This document shows, piece by piece, positions 1-9,343 of a stretch of DNA of 64,000 nt. Under the pieces are notes generated by a model that made no database searches, was not told the origin of the DNA, and was given only the letters and a program-made list of their open reading frames with translations. Both the position numbers and the translations under genes were made by a program. The DNA is from Simiduia agarivorans SA1 = DSM 21679. GTDB lineage: Bacteria; Pseudomonadota; Gammaproteobacteria; Pseudomonadales; Cellvibrionaceae. The stretch lies in assembly GCF_000305785.2 (NCBI RefSeq), contig NC_018868.3, positions 1,784,001 through 1,848,000 of the forward strand, given 5' to 3'. Numbering within the stretch: position 1 is the first letter of the stretch; the number at the start of each line of letters is the position of its first letter.

Positions 1-31
1 CGAAATCGAGTTCAATCGCATTACCAGCTAG
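1..31 (+). CDS. Possible 3' end of a rightward gene cut by the window edge
   Basis: Reading from base 2, the plus strand gives a short open tail ending EIEFNRITS and a TAG stop at 29-31. It would converge on the exonuclease I gene that ends at 50. Nine residues are too few to name a family, so this is only a possible gene end. Confidence 0.25.
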   Translation, partial: EIEFNRITS

Positions 32-49
32 CCGCCTGCCACGCATGGG

Positions 50-1474
50 TCAGAGCAGGCCATCGCCCCAGGCCTCCAGCGCATCCAGTAGCGCGCGCCT
101 ATCTGCATATGCCGGGTCATCGCGCAGTTGGGCCAGGCGCTCGAAATAATCCTCCATGACAATCGATGCGCCCGCGTCAGGATTGGTCAGGCGTTCGTAG
201 CGCCACTCCTCCCAGGCCAGTTGCTCGTCTGGCGTCAGGGTTTCCGGGAAGTGGCGCGCGCGGTAGCGGCTGAGCAGCTTGCTCAGGCGACGATCATCAA
301 AGTGGATGGACGCCAACTGGTGCGGTTCAACGGTGTGAACACGGGCCATGGCATTTTTATCCTGGTCGGGAATAAACCCACCATAGAGTTGCTGCTCCGG
401 GTCGTTCGGTTCGGCAAAACCCGATTCGCCATACACTTTCGCCAACTTGGCCTGCAGTGCCACCGCATCGGCCGTTGCCAGCTGTTTCCAATGCTGGCGC
501 GCTGTCGCCATATCCAATTGCAGCCGCTGCTCCAACGCCGGCGTCAACACGCTGACCGGTGACAGCATGGGCGACTTGTTCAGGTGCACCAATTTAAGGG
601 CGATTGAGTCCAGCCCCTGAGCGGCCAACACATCCCCTGCTGTATACAGGCGCTCGCGCACTGTCTCGGCATCCAGCGTTAATAATGCCGACGGATCAAC
701 ACTCAGGTCGTACACGATCACCGCATTTTTATTGGTGGGGTGAGTGGCCAACGGCATGACCAGAGCGGTGCAGCCACGGGCGGCCGGAAAGCGGGACGAC
801 GTATGCAGCACGGGCGTGCGCTTGACCCAATCGAACATCTGACCCGCATGGCGCTTATCGCGCAGCGCGAAAGCATAGTCGTAGAGTTTGGGTTGGCGTG
901 CGCGGATCAGTCGGGCCAAATCGATGGTGGCATACACATCCGACAAGGCATCGTGGGCATTGGCGTGCTCAAAGCCATTGGCAGCCGACAGGTGCTCCAG
1001 TTTGAAACTGGGGCTGCCATCTTCACGCAGCGGCCACTCAATGCCGTCCGGGCGCAAGGCATAAGTCATACGCGCCAAATCAATCAGATCCCAACGGCTG
1101 TTGCCGTCGGCCCATTCGGTGCGGTAGGGGTCGTAAAAGTTCCGGTACAGACCGTAACGGGTGACCTCGCCGTCAAAGCGCAAGCTGTTGTACCCCACCG
1201 CACAGGTGCCAGGCACAGCAAATTCGGCGTGAATGCGCGCCATGAATGCCGGCTCCGGCAATCCTTCGGCCAGCGCTTTCTGCGGCGTGATCCCGGTTAT
1301 CAGGCAGGCCTCGGGTTGGGGCAGTAAATCCGCAGTGGGTTTGGCGTAGATCATCAGCGGCTCACCGATGATATTGAGCGCCTCATCGGTACGCACACCG
1401 GCAAATTGTGCCGGTTTGTCTTTGGCGGGTGTGGCACCCCAGGTTTCGTAGTCGTGCCAATAGAGGCTGGTCAT
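50..1474 (-). CDS. sbcB: Exodeoxyribonuclease I
   Basis: Predicted 474-residue 3'-to-5' single-strand DNA exonuclease, acting in mismatch repair and recombination in the cytoplasm. It opens with the DEDD-family motif HDYETWG (Asp8, Glu10), matching the DYETFG of E. coli ExoI. It then has the family block GYNSLRFDGEVTRYG near residue 95, RNFYDPY, and a third catalytic block AHDALSDVYATI near residue 172. Length agrees with E. coli ExoI (about 475). The ATG at 1474 has a good AAGGA ribosome site 7 bases upstream. It stands alone, transcribed leftward, with the TonB receptor gene behind it on the same strand but separated by a terminator. Nothing in it looks damaged. Confidence 0.96.
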   Translation of the reverse strand: MTSLYWHDYETWGATPAKDKPAQFAGVRTDEALNIIGEPLMIYAKPTADLLPQPEACLITGITPQKALAEGLPEPAFMARIHAEFAVPGTCAVGYNSLRFDGEVTRYGLYRNFYDPYRTEWADGNSRWDLIDLARMTYALRPDGIEWPLREDGSPSFKLEHLSAANGFEHANAHDALSDVYATIDLARLIRARQPKLYDYAFALRDKRHAGQMFDWVKRTPVLHTSSRFPAARGCTALVMPLATHPTNKNAVIVYDLSVDPSALLTLDAETVRERLYTAGDVLAAQGLDSIALKLVHLNKSPMLSPVSVLTPALEQRLQLDMATARQHWKQLATADAVALQAKLAKVYGESGFAEPNDPEQQLYGGFIPDQDKNAMARVHTVEPHQLASIHFDDRRLSKLLSRYRARHFPETLTPDEQLAWEEWRYERLTNPDAGASIVMEDYFERLAQLRDDPAYADRRALLDALEAWGDGLL

Positions 1475-1596
1475 AGGCGGATCCTTGGTTTCCCAAGACC
1501 CATCATACCCAGATGTGTGAATTGCCCCAAAAAATTTTCATCATCATCGAACAAGCCGCACCCTTATCCGAGTGCAATGTGCTTCGGTACGCCCAT

Positions 1597-1621
1597 AAAA
1601 AATCCCGGCCGAAGCCGGGAT
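1597..1621 (-). terminator. Rho-independent terminator of the TonB receptor gene
   Basis: On the minus strand an 8-bp stem, ATCCCGGC / GCCGGGAT, closes a TTCG tetraloop and is followed by six T. It lies 35 bases past the receptor stop codon and ends that transcript before sbcB. Confidence 0.9.
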
Positions 1622-1655
1622 CAAGTCGGGCGACAATTCTGTCACTAAGAGGCGA

Positions 1656-4619
1656 TCAGAAAAAGTTGTAGCTGGCCTGCAATACCCAGGTACGGCCGTC
1701 ATAGTGCACAGCGCGCGGCTGGAACTCGGTGGCCTGGTATTCTTCATACAGGGCTTCGTTCAGGTTGTAGCCCTTCAGCGTCAGGCGGAAGTTGTCAGTC
1801 ACCTTGTAGTAGGCCGACAAATCCACACGACCAGCCGCTTTCACGTTCTTATTACCTTCGCCGTTAAAGGTACCAACACTTTCCAACTCATAATCGGAAC
1901 GGTAGTTGTACGCCAGACGGATGCCGAAAGGCCCCTGCTCGTAGTAACCAATCACGTTATAGGTGTGATCGGAAATGCCGGGAATGTACAGATCCGGATC
2001 AGAGGAATCCTGCTTGGTGTTGGAGTAGTTCAGCACGCCGCCGAAGCCATTCCAGGGGTAAGGCAGGAAGCTCAGGTCTTGCTGCAGTGACAATTCAAAA
2101 CCGGATACGGTGATGTTTTCGTCGCTGTTCAGCAGCTTGCTGGCATTCACTATGTCACCGGCCATGATGTAATCGGGATCGATAGCATCGTAGGCATCCT
2201 GGCCGTCGGTCACACAGTTATCACCCACCACCGACAGGCTACCTACATTCAGGCCGTAGCCGGCGAGTGTTTCGGTATCACAAGTACCCACATCGGTGAA
2301 GAAATTATCGATATCTTTAGTAAACGCGGCAAAAGTAATGGCACTGCCCTCGCGGTTGTACCATTCAACGGAAACATCCAGCCCCTTGGCCGTGAACGGA
2401 TCCACATCAGCACCTGGCAGGCCTACGTTAACTTCACCGGGCCGGGTGACGACGGTTGAGGAAGGTGTTGCGGCCCGCACATTAGGACGAGACATGGTTT
2501 CGCTGTAAGCAAAGCGTACCTTCACGTCGTCGGTAACGTCCATCGCCAGGTTGAGACTGGGCAGCACATAGGTGTAGTCATTCTTGACGCTGCGCTGCTC
2601 TGGGTTATTGATATCGGTGGCACCGAAAGCCCAGAAAGGCGCAGACGCATCCTGCTCTGAACTCACATAGCGAACGCCCACGTTACCGGTAACCACTTTA
2701 CCACCCACTTCAAAGTCCAGGTCACCCATCAGATACAGCGCATTGGTGTTGAGCTCAACGTCATACACAAGCCCCGCACTCTGCTGACCGCCGCGAGCGA
2801 CCAAACCAGTGGCGGGAACAATAACGGGTTGCTCCCCAGTCACCGCATCGGGATTCACCGTGCCGATGGTTTGAATGGCCGCTGCATTCACTGCATCCAC
2901 ATCCAGAGCAAACCAGCCCTGACCCGCACCCGCAATGCCCGCGACGTTACCACCGAAGAAATTACCCTGTGATGCATAAGCGGGATTGCCTTTGGCGGCG
3001 TTGTTGATAATGCCGGTCAAATCCAGACCGGTGGGCGAGTTACGCAGACGATCCGAGTCCTGCTTATCAGAGGAGTAACGGTAGCCAAATTGCACATTCG
3101 CCAACACTGGCATATCCAGTTCACGCTCGAAGTTCACTTCGAAACTGTTGGTATCACGCTTCAACTCTTCATAAGTACCGGTTACCAGTGTACGGATCTG
3201 GCTATTGTCCAGACTCTGCACTTCACCCGAACTGGTCAAGGTATCTTTCACCTGCCAATTGGTGTCCAGGTTCAGGTTATCCGTGTCGTTAAGTTCAACA
3301 ACAAAGTTTTCAACATTGTTTTCACCGGTATACAAACGGCCATTAATGCCGCTGCTGCCAGCGCGGAAGTATGGTGTGTAAAACAATTCGCTCCAGTTAT
3401 TCTCCGCCGAAGAAATGTTGATCAGACCATCCACGGTCCACTTGTCGCTGACCCATTCGGCGTCCAACAATACTGCTTGGGACTGTTCATAGGTATCCCA
3501 GATGCGTGAAGTGTTGCGGTAATCCACATCGTCAAACAGGATGTCGGAAACAGTCCATACCGGATCGCCATTGTCGTTCACACTACCCGTATCAAACGGC
3601 GTGGAGTTGGGAGTAATTTTGGTGCCGCCGCTACGGGTACGCAGGTCGAGTTCTTGCTGACCATTGTCATCCATATCGCGTTCGGTATAGAAAATATTGG
3701 CACCCAGTTTCAATGCATCGGTGGCTTGCCATTCGATGCCACCGGCAAATGAAGTGCGCTGACCTTCATTGATCTCCGAACCCTGACGCAATTCGCCGGG
3801 CATTTTTACCACCGCGTTATCGGGAATGCCGTTATCCGCTTTCCAGGTGGCAAAATCTTCACCGTTAGCGCCCACAAAGTTTCCGTTAGTGGGAATGTTG
3901 TCATAACGGTTAATTTTGATGGTGTCGCGACGGAAAGTCTGCTGACTGGTTGCCAGAGTGGCAGTCACGGCCAACGTGTCTTCGATAATGTGCTTGGAAC
4001 CAGAGATGACAATTTCCGGATCAATGGTGTCGGCCAGCTGTTCGGACCGGCCACCCACGCTCAGGCTCAAGGCGTTCACGGGTTTGTCCAGCGCACGGGC
4101 AATCTGCAGATCAACTACGCCCGCAATGCCACCCTCCTGCATATCGGCAGATTGGGTTTTGACTACGTAGGTGCCATTGAAAATTGCCGGGTCATAGGCG
4201 CCAAAGGGATTGGGGGCACCGAAGGCTTTATCGCTGCGGCTGGGCGTCGCAAAGGCCTGGCCATTGGCGGTGGTCAGCACGAAACCGGAAGGCATACCGC
4301 GCAAGTTGATGCTGGACTCGCGGCGCTCGCCTTCGCGGTTGAGCTGCACGCCCACCACCGCTTGCAGGGCTTCGCCCATATCCAATGCGGGCAGCGTGCC
4401 GATATCGTCTGCCGAGATGCCGTCCACAATGGTAGCCGAATCGCGCTTGGCGTCGAGGGCGTTTTCCAGGTTGCGTTTGAATTCGGCGGTGACCACCACC
4501 TCTTCCAGCACGGCGCTTTCGGCCGTGGTCTGCTGAGCCAGCACTGCTGGCGAGGCGGCCAGCGCGATGACGCTACTAAGCACGGTTTTGGTAAAAACGG
4601 TGCGGGTTTGATTTTTCAT
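1656..4619 (-). CDS. TonB-dependent receptor of the uronate polysaccharide locus
   Basis: Predicted outer-membrane receptor of 987 residues that would import oligosaccharides with energy from TonB-ExbB-ExbD. It has a signal peptide of about 28 residues (MKNQTRTVFTKTVL, cut after AVLA), a TonB-box-like LEEVVVTAEFKRNLENALDA, a plug domain with the block SSINLRGMPSGFVL, and a long beta-barrel ending in aromatic residues (ASYNFF). The ATG at 4619 is preferred to an in-frame TTG at 4625 because AAGGGGA is correctly spaced before the ATG. Length suits the large TonB receptors of Caulobacter, Xanthomonas and Cellvibrio polysaccharide loci. The promoter region carries two regulator-type dyads (4718-4757), so it is probably co-regulated with the enzymes upstream of it. 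The substrate is inferred from neighbours only. Confidence 0.93.
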   Translation of the reverse strand: MKNQTRTVFTKTVLSSVIALAASPAVLAQQTTAESAVLEEVVVTAEFKRNLENALDAKRDSATIVDGISADDIGTLPALDMGEALQAVVGVQLNREGERRESSINLRGMPSGFVLTTANGQAFATPSRSDKAFGAPNPFGAYDPAIFNGTYVVKTQSADMQEGGIAGVVDLQIARALDKPVNALSLSVGGRSEQLADTIDPEIVISGSKHIIEDTLAVTATLATSQQTFRRDTIKINRYDNIPTNGNFVGANGEDFATWKADNGIPDNAVVKMPGELRQGSEINEGQRTSFAGGIEWQATDALKLGANIFYTERDMDDNGQQELDLRTRSGGTKITPNSTPFDTGSVNDNGDPVWTVSDILFDDVDYRNTSRIWDTYEQSQAVLLDAEWVSDKWTVDGLINISSAENNWSELFYTPYFRAGSSGINGRLYTGENNVENFVVELNDTDNLNLDTNWQVKDTLTSSGEVQSLDNSQIRTLVTGTYEELKRDTNSFEVNFERELDMPVLANVQFGYRYSSDKQDSDRLRNSPTGLDLTGIINNAAKGNPAYASQGNFFGGNVAGIAGAGQGWFALDVDAVNAAAIQTIGTVNPDAVTGEQPVIVPATGLVARGGQQSAGLVYDVELNTNALYLMGDLDFEVGGKVVTGNVGVRYVSSEQDASAPFWAFGATDINNPEQRSVKNDYTYVLPSLNLAMDVTDDVKVRFAYSETMSRPNVRAATPSSTVVTRPGEVNVGLPGADVDPFTAKGLDVSVEWYNREGSAITFAAFTKDIDNFFTDVGTCDTETLAGYGLNVGSLSVVGDNCVTDGQDAYDAIDPDYIMAGDIVNASKLLNSDENITVSGFELSLQQDLSFLPYPWNGFGGVLNYSNTKQDSSDPDLYIPGISDHTYNVIGYYEQGPFGIRLAYNYRSDYELESVGTFNGEGNKNVKAAGRVDLSAYYKVTDNFRLTLKGYNLNEALYEEYQATEFQPRAVHYDGRTWVLQASYNFF

Positions 4620-4717
4620 GCTCAAGTCCCCTTATGGTTCTTATTTGGTGTCTCTCGGATTCTGACCACCCACTGCCTGTCAGACATCGTCGAATACGTG
4701 ATTGACGATGATTCACA

Positions 4718-4757
4718 TGGTTCACCAATTATGACTTACTGTCAAGTGGCCTTACCA
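4718..4757 (-). promoter_or_regulatory. Two operator-like dyads and -35 element upstream of the TonB receptor gene
   Basis: Dyad TGGCCTTACCA (4747-4757) matches the locus motif TGGYNNNACCA. A second dyad, TGGTTCACCA (4718-4727), has the 2-bp spacing known for E. coli UxuR/ExuR sites. Between them on the minus strand is TTGACA (4745-4740), a perfect -35 hexamer; 17 bp further the -10 position (AACCAT) is poor and overlaps the second dyad. The layout suits repression by the GntR protein at 19789-20496. Confidence 0.55.
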
Positions 4758-4833
4758 GTTTTAAGGCCGGGTGCGCAATAATTGTTAACAGTGCAGAAAT
4801 GTCGGAAAAACCTCTTTTTTTACAACAAGTTAT

Positions 4834-4861
4834 AAAAAAATGGCGCTCAAACGGAGCGCCA
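4834..4861 (-). terminator. Terminator of the GH105-kduD-lyase-GH2 operon
   Basis: On the minus strand a 7-bp stem TGGCGCT / AGCGCCA with a 7-base loop is followed by seven T. It lies 67 bases after the GH2 stop and separates that operon from the TonB receptor gene. The rest of the 4620-4927 gap holds the operators described separately. Confidence 0.92.
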
Positions 4862-4927
4862 TAACGGGATATTAACTGGACGAACGTAAAATTAAATTAC
4901 CCCTGATAGGCTAACCACCTGACCAGA

Positions 4928-7312
4928 TTATCGGGGAATTTCAAGGTAAACACCTTTCAGGTCCTGTGAGCGGAGTTCAATCAGGCCAGCACGGGCACCG
5001 GCCTGATAGCGAATAGCTGCCAGCCCGTTGGCCATTTCAATGACCGAAGCCCCCTGATAATGCCCTTGGTCCGAAAGCAAGCGGCCCTGGTGATTGGCAA
5101 CCGAGAAATACACCCGGTCGTTGAACCCGGTCGCGCGCAGTCCATTGGCACCCAGTGCTTCAGCGGTGATCAGCCAGTGGCCGTCGCCCAGGTCCTCGGC
5201 CGAAAGGGAAACCCTGGCCATGGCTGGCGCCTTGCCCTCGTGGTATTCGAGCGCCAACGCATCACCGGCAACGGATTCGCCGTCATTGTATCCCTGCACG
5301 CGCAATTGATTGCTGCCCTCAACAAATGGTACCTGCCATACCAGGCCATGGGCGGGGTATGCGCCATGCACCCGCTGCTTTAGTCCCAGGCTTTTGCCAT
5401 TCAGCCAAAGCTCCGCGCTGTCGGTATTGCAATACACCCGCACAGGCCGGCCTTCGCGTGGACCATAACGTACCGTCCAGCTATGGGACTCGATGTAGCA
5501 CACAGGCGCCGGACTCCAGTAACTGGCAAACACATAATAGGCATCCTTGGGCTGGCCCAGTCGATCCACCAGGCCCTTTTGGTTGATGTAAGGCAAGGGG
5601 TTTTCGGGTCGCAGCGGCGTGCCGAAATCTTTAAACGCCCACTGGGCATTGCCGGCAAAATCCGGTTGGGATTCGCTTACCGACAAATGCCAGTCAAACA
5701 GACTCACCATGTAATTTTCATTCCAATCGGAGTCTTTGGCCACGCTGGTCACGCCGGCCTGATTCACTGCTTCCGCCACCGATAACTGTTGCCCCAACAA
5801 GCCGAGCTCGTCCAACGGGGTTTCGGTATGCCGGCCCCGGTGGCTGGAACCGCCGTATTCCATGTGCAAAAACGCCGGGTATTTTTTCTGCGCGTCAGTC
5901 AATGCCTCCGCATACTGACCAAAAGCGCCGCCATACCAACCGGCCCAGATTGATGGCGAAAAGCTGTCCACCACATCGGCACCGGGATAGTATTTACGCA
6001 AGCTGGTCAGCCGGGATGGATCGAGCGATTTGGTCAACGCCTGTAGCCGTTCTAAAAACGGCAGAATGTTTTTATCATCGCCACCGCCTTCAAAATCCGC
6101 CTCCCAATAAATTTCATTGCCCAGAGACCAATAGAAAATACTGGGGTGATTGCGGTTTTGCCGGATCTGCGCGCGCCAGAGCCTTTCGGTATTCGCTCGC
6201 CACGCATCGCCGCCTATGCCACCCCGGCACCAGGGCAACTCGTCCCACAGAATCAGGCCCAATTCATCGGCCGCCTGGTACACGCTCGGATCCTGCGGGT
6301 AATGTGCCAGGCGTACAAAGTTAGCGCCCAGCTTTTTGATCTGCGCCATGTCCGCGCGGTGCTGTTCATTGGACATAGCCGCGCCCACACCGGCGTGTTC
6401 CTCATGGCGATGAGTGCCGCGCAACAACAGCGGCTTACCATTCAACAACAAGCCTTTGCCATCGGGCATGCTGAAAAACCGATAACCTACCGACTGGCGT
6501 TTGGCATGCAACACCTTGCCGGCGTCATCTTTCAGTTCAATATTCAATTGATACAAGGCCGGGCTGTCTGGCGACCAGAGACTCGGCTGTTTAAGTACCG
6601 GCAAGCTCACCCCTTCCGGTAACGGCAGGCGATAGTTTTTTTGCCAAAGGGCGTCGCCCGTGGGCGAGGTCATAGCAAACGCTATCTGGCTGGCCGCCTT
6701 CGGGTGTTCGCCCGCCAGCGCAAAGCGGAAATGGGTATGGGCCTCGCGCTCGCTGACCTGCGGTGTATCTACCTGAATCCAGTCAAAATAAGCGGACGGC
6801 AAACGCTCCAGCCACAAATCACGGGTTATACCACCGAATTGAAAAAAATCGGCTTTTTGCGAAGGAATCAGATCGCGATTGACCCGGTTGGTCACCCGGA
6901 TCATCAGCTCGTCGGTACCATCGAATCTCAGGTCGCTGCCAAGCGGTATTGTGAACCCCAGATAAGCGCCGACGAATTCGCCTACCGGTTTCCCGTTAAC
7001 CCACACGCGCGTTTCCCGGTTGGCACCTTCGAACGCCAATCGATAGCTGCCCGGCACAAGCTTGACGATTTTGCGGTACCAACCTGCGCCCCGATAATAA
7101 CCGGGCATGGGGTCTACGGTATCCGTTGCATTCCAGGTATGTGGCAGATCAATGGCCCGCCATGCTGTCGCGCTGATGTCATCGGGCTGCAGCGCTTCAT
7201 CGGCGACAAACGCCCAGCCGGTATTGAGAGGCTGGCGTTCGATGGCCTGGGCCAGGCCTGCCAAAAACACAAGAAAGAAACCCATTAAGCCCAGAGTTTT
7301 TTTGATAATCAC
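4928..7312 (-). CDS. Glycoside hydrolase family 2 enzyme (beta-galactosidase / beta-glucuronidase type)
   Basis: Predicted secreted or periplasmic exo-glycosidase of 794 residues. From the GTG at 7312 it has a clear signal peptide (IIKKTLGLMGFFLVFLAGLA, cut after AQA). GH2 sugar-binding domain follows (PHTWNATD, GWYRK), then an immunoglobulin-like domain and a TIM barrel. The catalytic acid/base is Glu400 in WSLGNEIYW and the nucleophile Glu485 in LHMEYGG; a beta-sandwich tail completes it. An upstream ATG at 7399 was rejected because it would run into the preceding gene and lose the signal peptide, while GGGA sits 6 bases before the GTG. It is last in the GH105-kduD-lyase-GH2 operon. In this uronate locus it may remove beta-linked glucuronate or a galactose side chain; the sequence alone does not decide. 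Confidence 0.9.
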   Translation of the reverse strand: MIIKKTLGLMGFFLVFLAGLAQAIERQPLNTGWAFVADEALQPDDISATAWRAIDLPHTWNATDTVDPMPGYYRGAGWYRKIVKLVPGSYRLAFEGANRETRVWVNGKPVGEFVGAYLGFTIPLGSDLRFDGTDELMIRVTNRVNRDLIPSQKADFFQFGGITRDLWLERLPSAYFDWIQVDTPQVSEREAHTHFRFALAGEHPKAASQIAFAMTSPTGDALWQKNYRLPLPEGVSLPVLKQPSLWSPDSPALYQLNIELKDDAGKVLHAKRQSVGYRFFSMPDGKGLLLNGKPLLLRGTHRHEEHAGVGAAMSNEQHRADMAQIKKLGANFVRLAHYPQDPSVYQAADELGLILWDELPWCRGGIGGDAWRANTERLWRAQIRQNRNHPSIFYWSLGNEIYWEADFEGGGDDKNILPFLERLQALTKSLDPSRLTSLRKYYPGADVVDSFSPSIWAGWYGGAFGQYAEALTDAQKKYPAFLHMEYGGSSHRGRHTETPLDELGLLGQQLSVAEAVNQAGVTSVAKDSDWNENYMVSLFDWHLSVSESQPDFAGNAQWAFKDFGTPLRPENPLPYINQKGLVDRLGQPKDAYYVFASYWSPAPVCYIESHSWTVRYGPREGRPVRVYCNTDSAELWLNGKSLGLKQRVHGAYPAHGLVWQVPFVEGSNQLRVQGYNDGESVAGDALALEYHEGKAPAMARVSLSAEDLGDGHWLITAEALGANGLRATGFNDRVYFSVANHQGRLLSDQGHYQGASVIEMANGLAAIRYQAGARAGLIELRSQDLKGVYLEIPR

Positions 7313-7331
7313 AACAGATCCCGTAAGTGAA

Positions 7332-8570
7332 TTAGTAGTCGCAGCGCCCAACCGCCGTTGCAATGGAGGAAGCCAAATCGGCCAGGTATTGACGGGCAAA
7401 ACAGGCCTCGGTCATCACCGCGATGGGGGAAAGATCAGCGCCGGCTACCGCGGCTGACAACCAAGGCGAGGTCAGTAACGTCCGCTCAAGAGAAGGCTCT
7501 TCACTCCCGCCCCAGTGCGCTTTGTCGCTGCCGGCCTGAAGATAATGCAGCGCCGCAATCAGCCGCGCTTTGTCCTGCCACCAATGCTGATCCAAATGCC
7601 GCGCCAAGGACGCTATCCCATCAAACGCCCGTAAATTATAGGCCGAATAGTGAAACGGTTTTGTGCGCGCCAACTCGTGAGGCTGGGCACCGTTGGCTTC
7701 AACCTGCGTGGCAAGTCGCTGACCTGCTCGCGCCAGAATCTTTAATGCCTCTTCGTTGCGCGCCAGTTGTAGCGCCAACGCCAGCACCTGCAAATCATAG
7801 AAAGTGCCGTGATTATTATGCGCCTGCTGCTCTTCTACTCCCAACGGACTCTCCGTCAGCCATTGATAGAATTCGCCGAACCAGGCTTGCACAGCGTGCC
7901 GTTGCGCTGGTGCCATAGCCGGCGCAAGTAATCGGTAGGCATCAATCACCTGCGGCAGATACACCGTATCGATAATGCCATAGGGCCGCCCTGCCGCCAC
8001 ACCCGGTACCGATTGGGCATAATTCAGGTGAGGATTCATGCGCGTGTCGGACTGAACCAGAAATACGTCAAACCAATGTATTGCCGCCCGCCGGTAAGCT
8101 TCGTCACCCGAATAAAAGTGGGCCAACGCAAGGATTTCAACGCCGCGCGCAAACCGGTTCCACTGCGCTTTAGCGCCCTGCTCGCTGTCCACCCAGGGGT
8201 TGCGTTGGCCATCGCGTTTTATCCAGGGCAAACCATCGAGTTTGGCCGGGTCCGGCCACCAATAGGGCGCTAGGCTCACGTAATCATTCGGGTGCGCTTT
8301 GGTAATGCCCGGATCGGAATTTTTCACCGTCGGTGCAGGCAAATTAAGCAAGCCTTTGGCTTCGGTCAGTAAGGTATCCACTGCATTGGCGTAAGGTGCC
8401 TGCCCTTCCTGCCAGGCGGCGCGGATTGCAATCAATTGCTGATGATCCAGACGCAACACGCGAGTCTCGGAGACCGCAGCCACCGATGTATCGATGGCCA
8501 CGGTTTGGTCGGTGACGGCCCAGCCCAACAGCAGCAATGCCAGCCCACCCAGACACAACTGCCTGCGCAT
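7332..8570 (-). CDS. Alginate-lyase-family polysaccharide lyase (PL38-like, glucuronan/alginate type)
   Basis: Predicted secreted lyase of 412 residues with the alginate lyase (alpha/alpha toroid) fold. The signal peptide is MRRQLCLGGLALLLLGW, cut after VA. The family signature follows: DYVSLAPYWWPDP, LPWIKRDGQRNPW, then helical repeats with AHNNHGTFYDLQVLALALQ, where the Asn-His pair is the expected catalytic region. Such proteins split uronic polymers by beta-elimination and leave delta-4,5-unsaturated ends, which the neighbouring GH105 enzyme and KduI/KduD can use. The start ATG at 8570 shares its A with the kduD stop (TAATG), so the two are translationally coupled; an ATG at 8585 inside kduD is less likely. 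Assignment to PL38 rather than another alginate-lyase-fold family is from memory of the motif. Confidence 0.8.
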   Translation of the reverse strand: MRRQLCLGGLALLLLGWAVTDQTVAIDTSVAAVSETRVLRLDHQQLIAIRAAWQEGQAPYANAVDTLLTEAKGLLNLPAPTVKNSDPGITKAHPNDYVSLAPYWWPDPAKLDGLPWIKRDGQRNPWVDSEQGAKAQWNRFARGVEILALAHFYSGDEAYRRAAIHWFDVFLVQSDTRMNPHLNYAQSVPGVAAGRPYGIIDTVYLPQVIDAYRLLAPAMAPAQRHAVQAWFGEFYQWLTESPLGVEEQQAHNNHGTFYDLQVLALALQLARNEEALKILARAGQRLATQVEANGAQPHELARTKPFHYSAYNLRAFDGIASLARHLDQHWWQDKARLIAALHYLQAGSDKAHWGGSEEPSLERTLLTSPWLSAAVAGADLSPIAVMTEACFARQYLADLASSIATAVGRCDY

Positions 8571-9343
8571 TAGCGAGCCATCCATCCGCCATCCACCAAT
8601 AGCAGGTGACCATTCACGTAATCGGAAGCGGGTGATGCCAAGAACACCGCGGCACCGGCCAGATCTTCAGGTAAGCCCCAGCGATTGGCAGGAATGCGTG
8701 CACTGATGGCGGCGAAGCGGTCGCTGTCTTTGCGCAGATTTTCCGTGTTGTCGGTTTCAAAATAGCCGGGGGCAATGGCGTTCACCTGTACACCACTGGC
8801 GGCCCACTCGTTGGCCAGCGCCTTGGTGAGCTGTGCCACTGCACCTTTACTCGCGGCATAGGCGGGCACGGTAATGCCACCGGAAAAACTCAACAACGAG
8901 GCAATATTAATGATTTTACCGCTCCCGTTGGCGAGCATCTGCCGGCCGAATTCCCGGCACAGGCGGAAGACGCCATTGATGTTGGTATCCATCACGGCAG
9001 CCCAATCGTCGTCGCTGTATTCCGCCGCAGGCGCGCGCCGGATAGTACCGGCATTGTTCACCAGAATATCCACCTGACCAACCTGCGATTGCACAGCCTG
9101 AACCAGTGCGGCAACCGCGGCAGGATCTGACTGATCGCAGCCAAAGCCGTGCGCGGTAATTTTTTCTTGCGCAAGCAACGCGAGTGTTTTTTCCACACTC
9201 GCCAACTGTGACCCCACCGCAACGACCGTCGCGCCGGCACGCCCCAGAGCCAACGCCATGCCCTGCCCCAATCCGCGGCTGGCGCCGGTAACAACAGCAA
9301 CTTTTCCGTTCAGGCTGAACAAAGATTTCAGATAATTACTCAT
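8570..9343 (-). CDS. kduD: 2-dehydro-3-deoxy-D-gluconate 5-dehydrogenase (KduD-type SDR)
   Basis: Predicted cytoplasmic NAD(H)-dependent short-chain dehydrogenase of 257 residues. It would reduce 2,5-diketo-3-deoxygluconate (DKII), the product of KduI, to KDG. Visible parts are the Rossmann motif TGASRGLG (residues 19-26), NNAGT (96-100), the catalytic pair Tyr162 and Lys166 in YAASK, and the C-terminal block LASPASDYVNGHLLLVDGGW typical of KduD. Its start overlaps the end of the GH105 gene by 8 bases and its stop overlaps the lyase start, so it is in the middle of a tight operon. KduI lies on the other side of the divergent promoter. An alternative is another gluconate-type SDR, but context favours KduD. 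Confidence 0.9.
   Translation of the reverse strand: MSNYLKSLFSLNGKVAVVTGASRGLGQGMALALGRAGATVVAVGSQLASVEKTLALLAQEKITAHGFGCDQSDPAAVAALVQAVQSQVGQVDILVNNAGTIRRAPAAEYSDDDWAAVMDTNINGVFRLCREFGRQMLANGSGKIINIASLLSFSGGITVPAYAASKGAVAQLTKALANEWAASGVQVNAIAPGYFETDNTENLRKDSDRFAAISARIPANRWGLPEDLAGAAVFLASPASDYVNGHLLLVDGGWMAR

Noticed and set aside
3990..4781. Open frame (263 codons) on the plus strand opposite the first TonB receptor and its promoter
   Set aside because: It runs through the receptor coding region and the operator; no start site or domain supports it.
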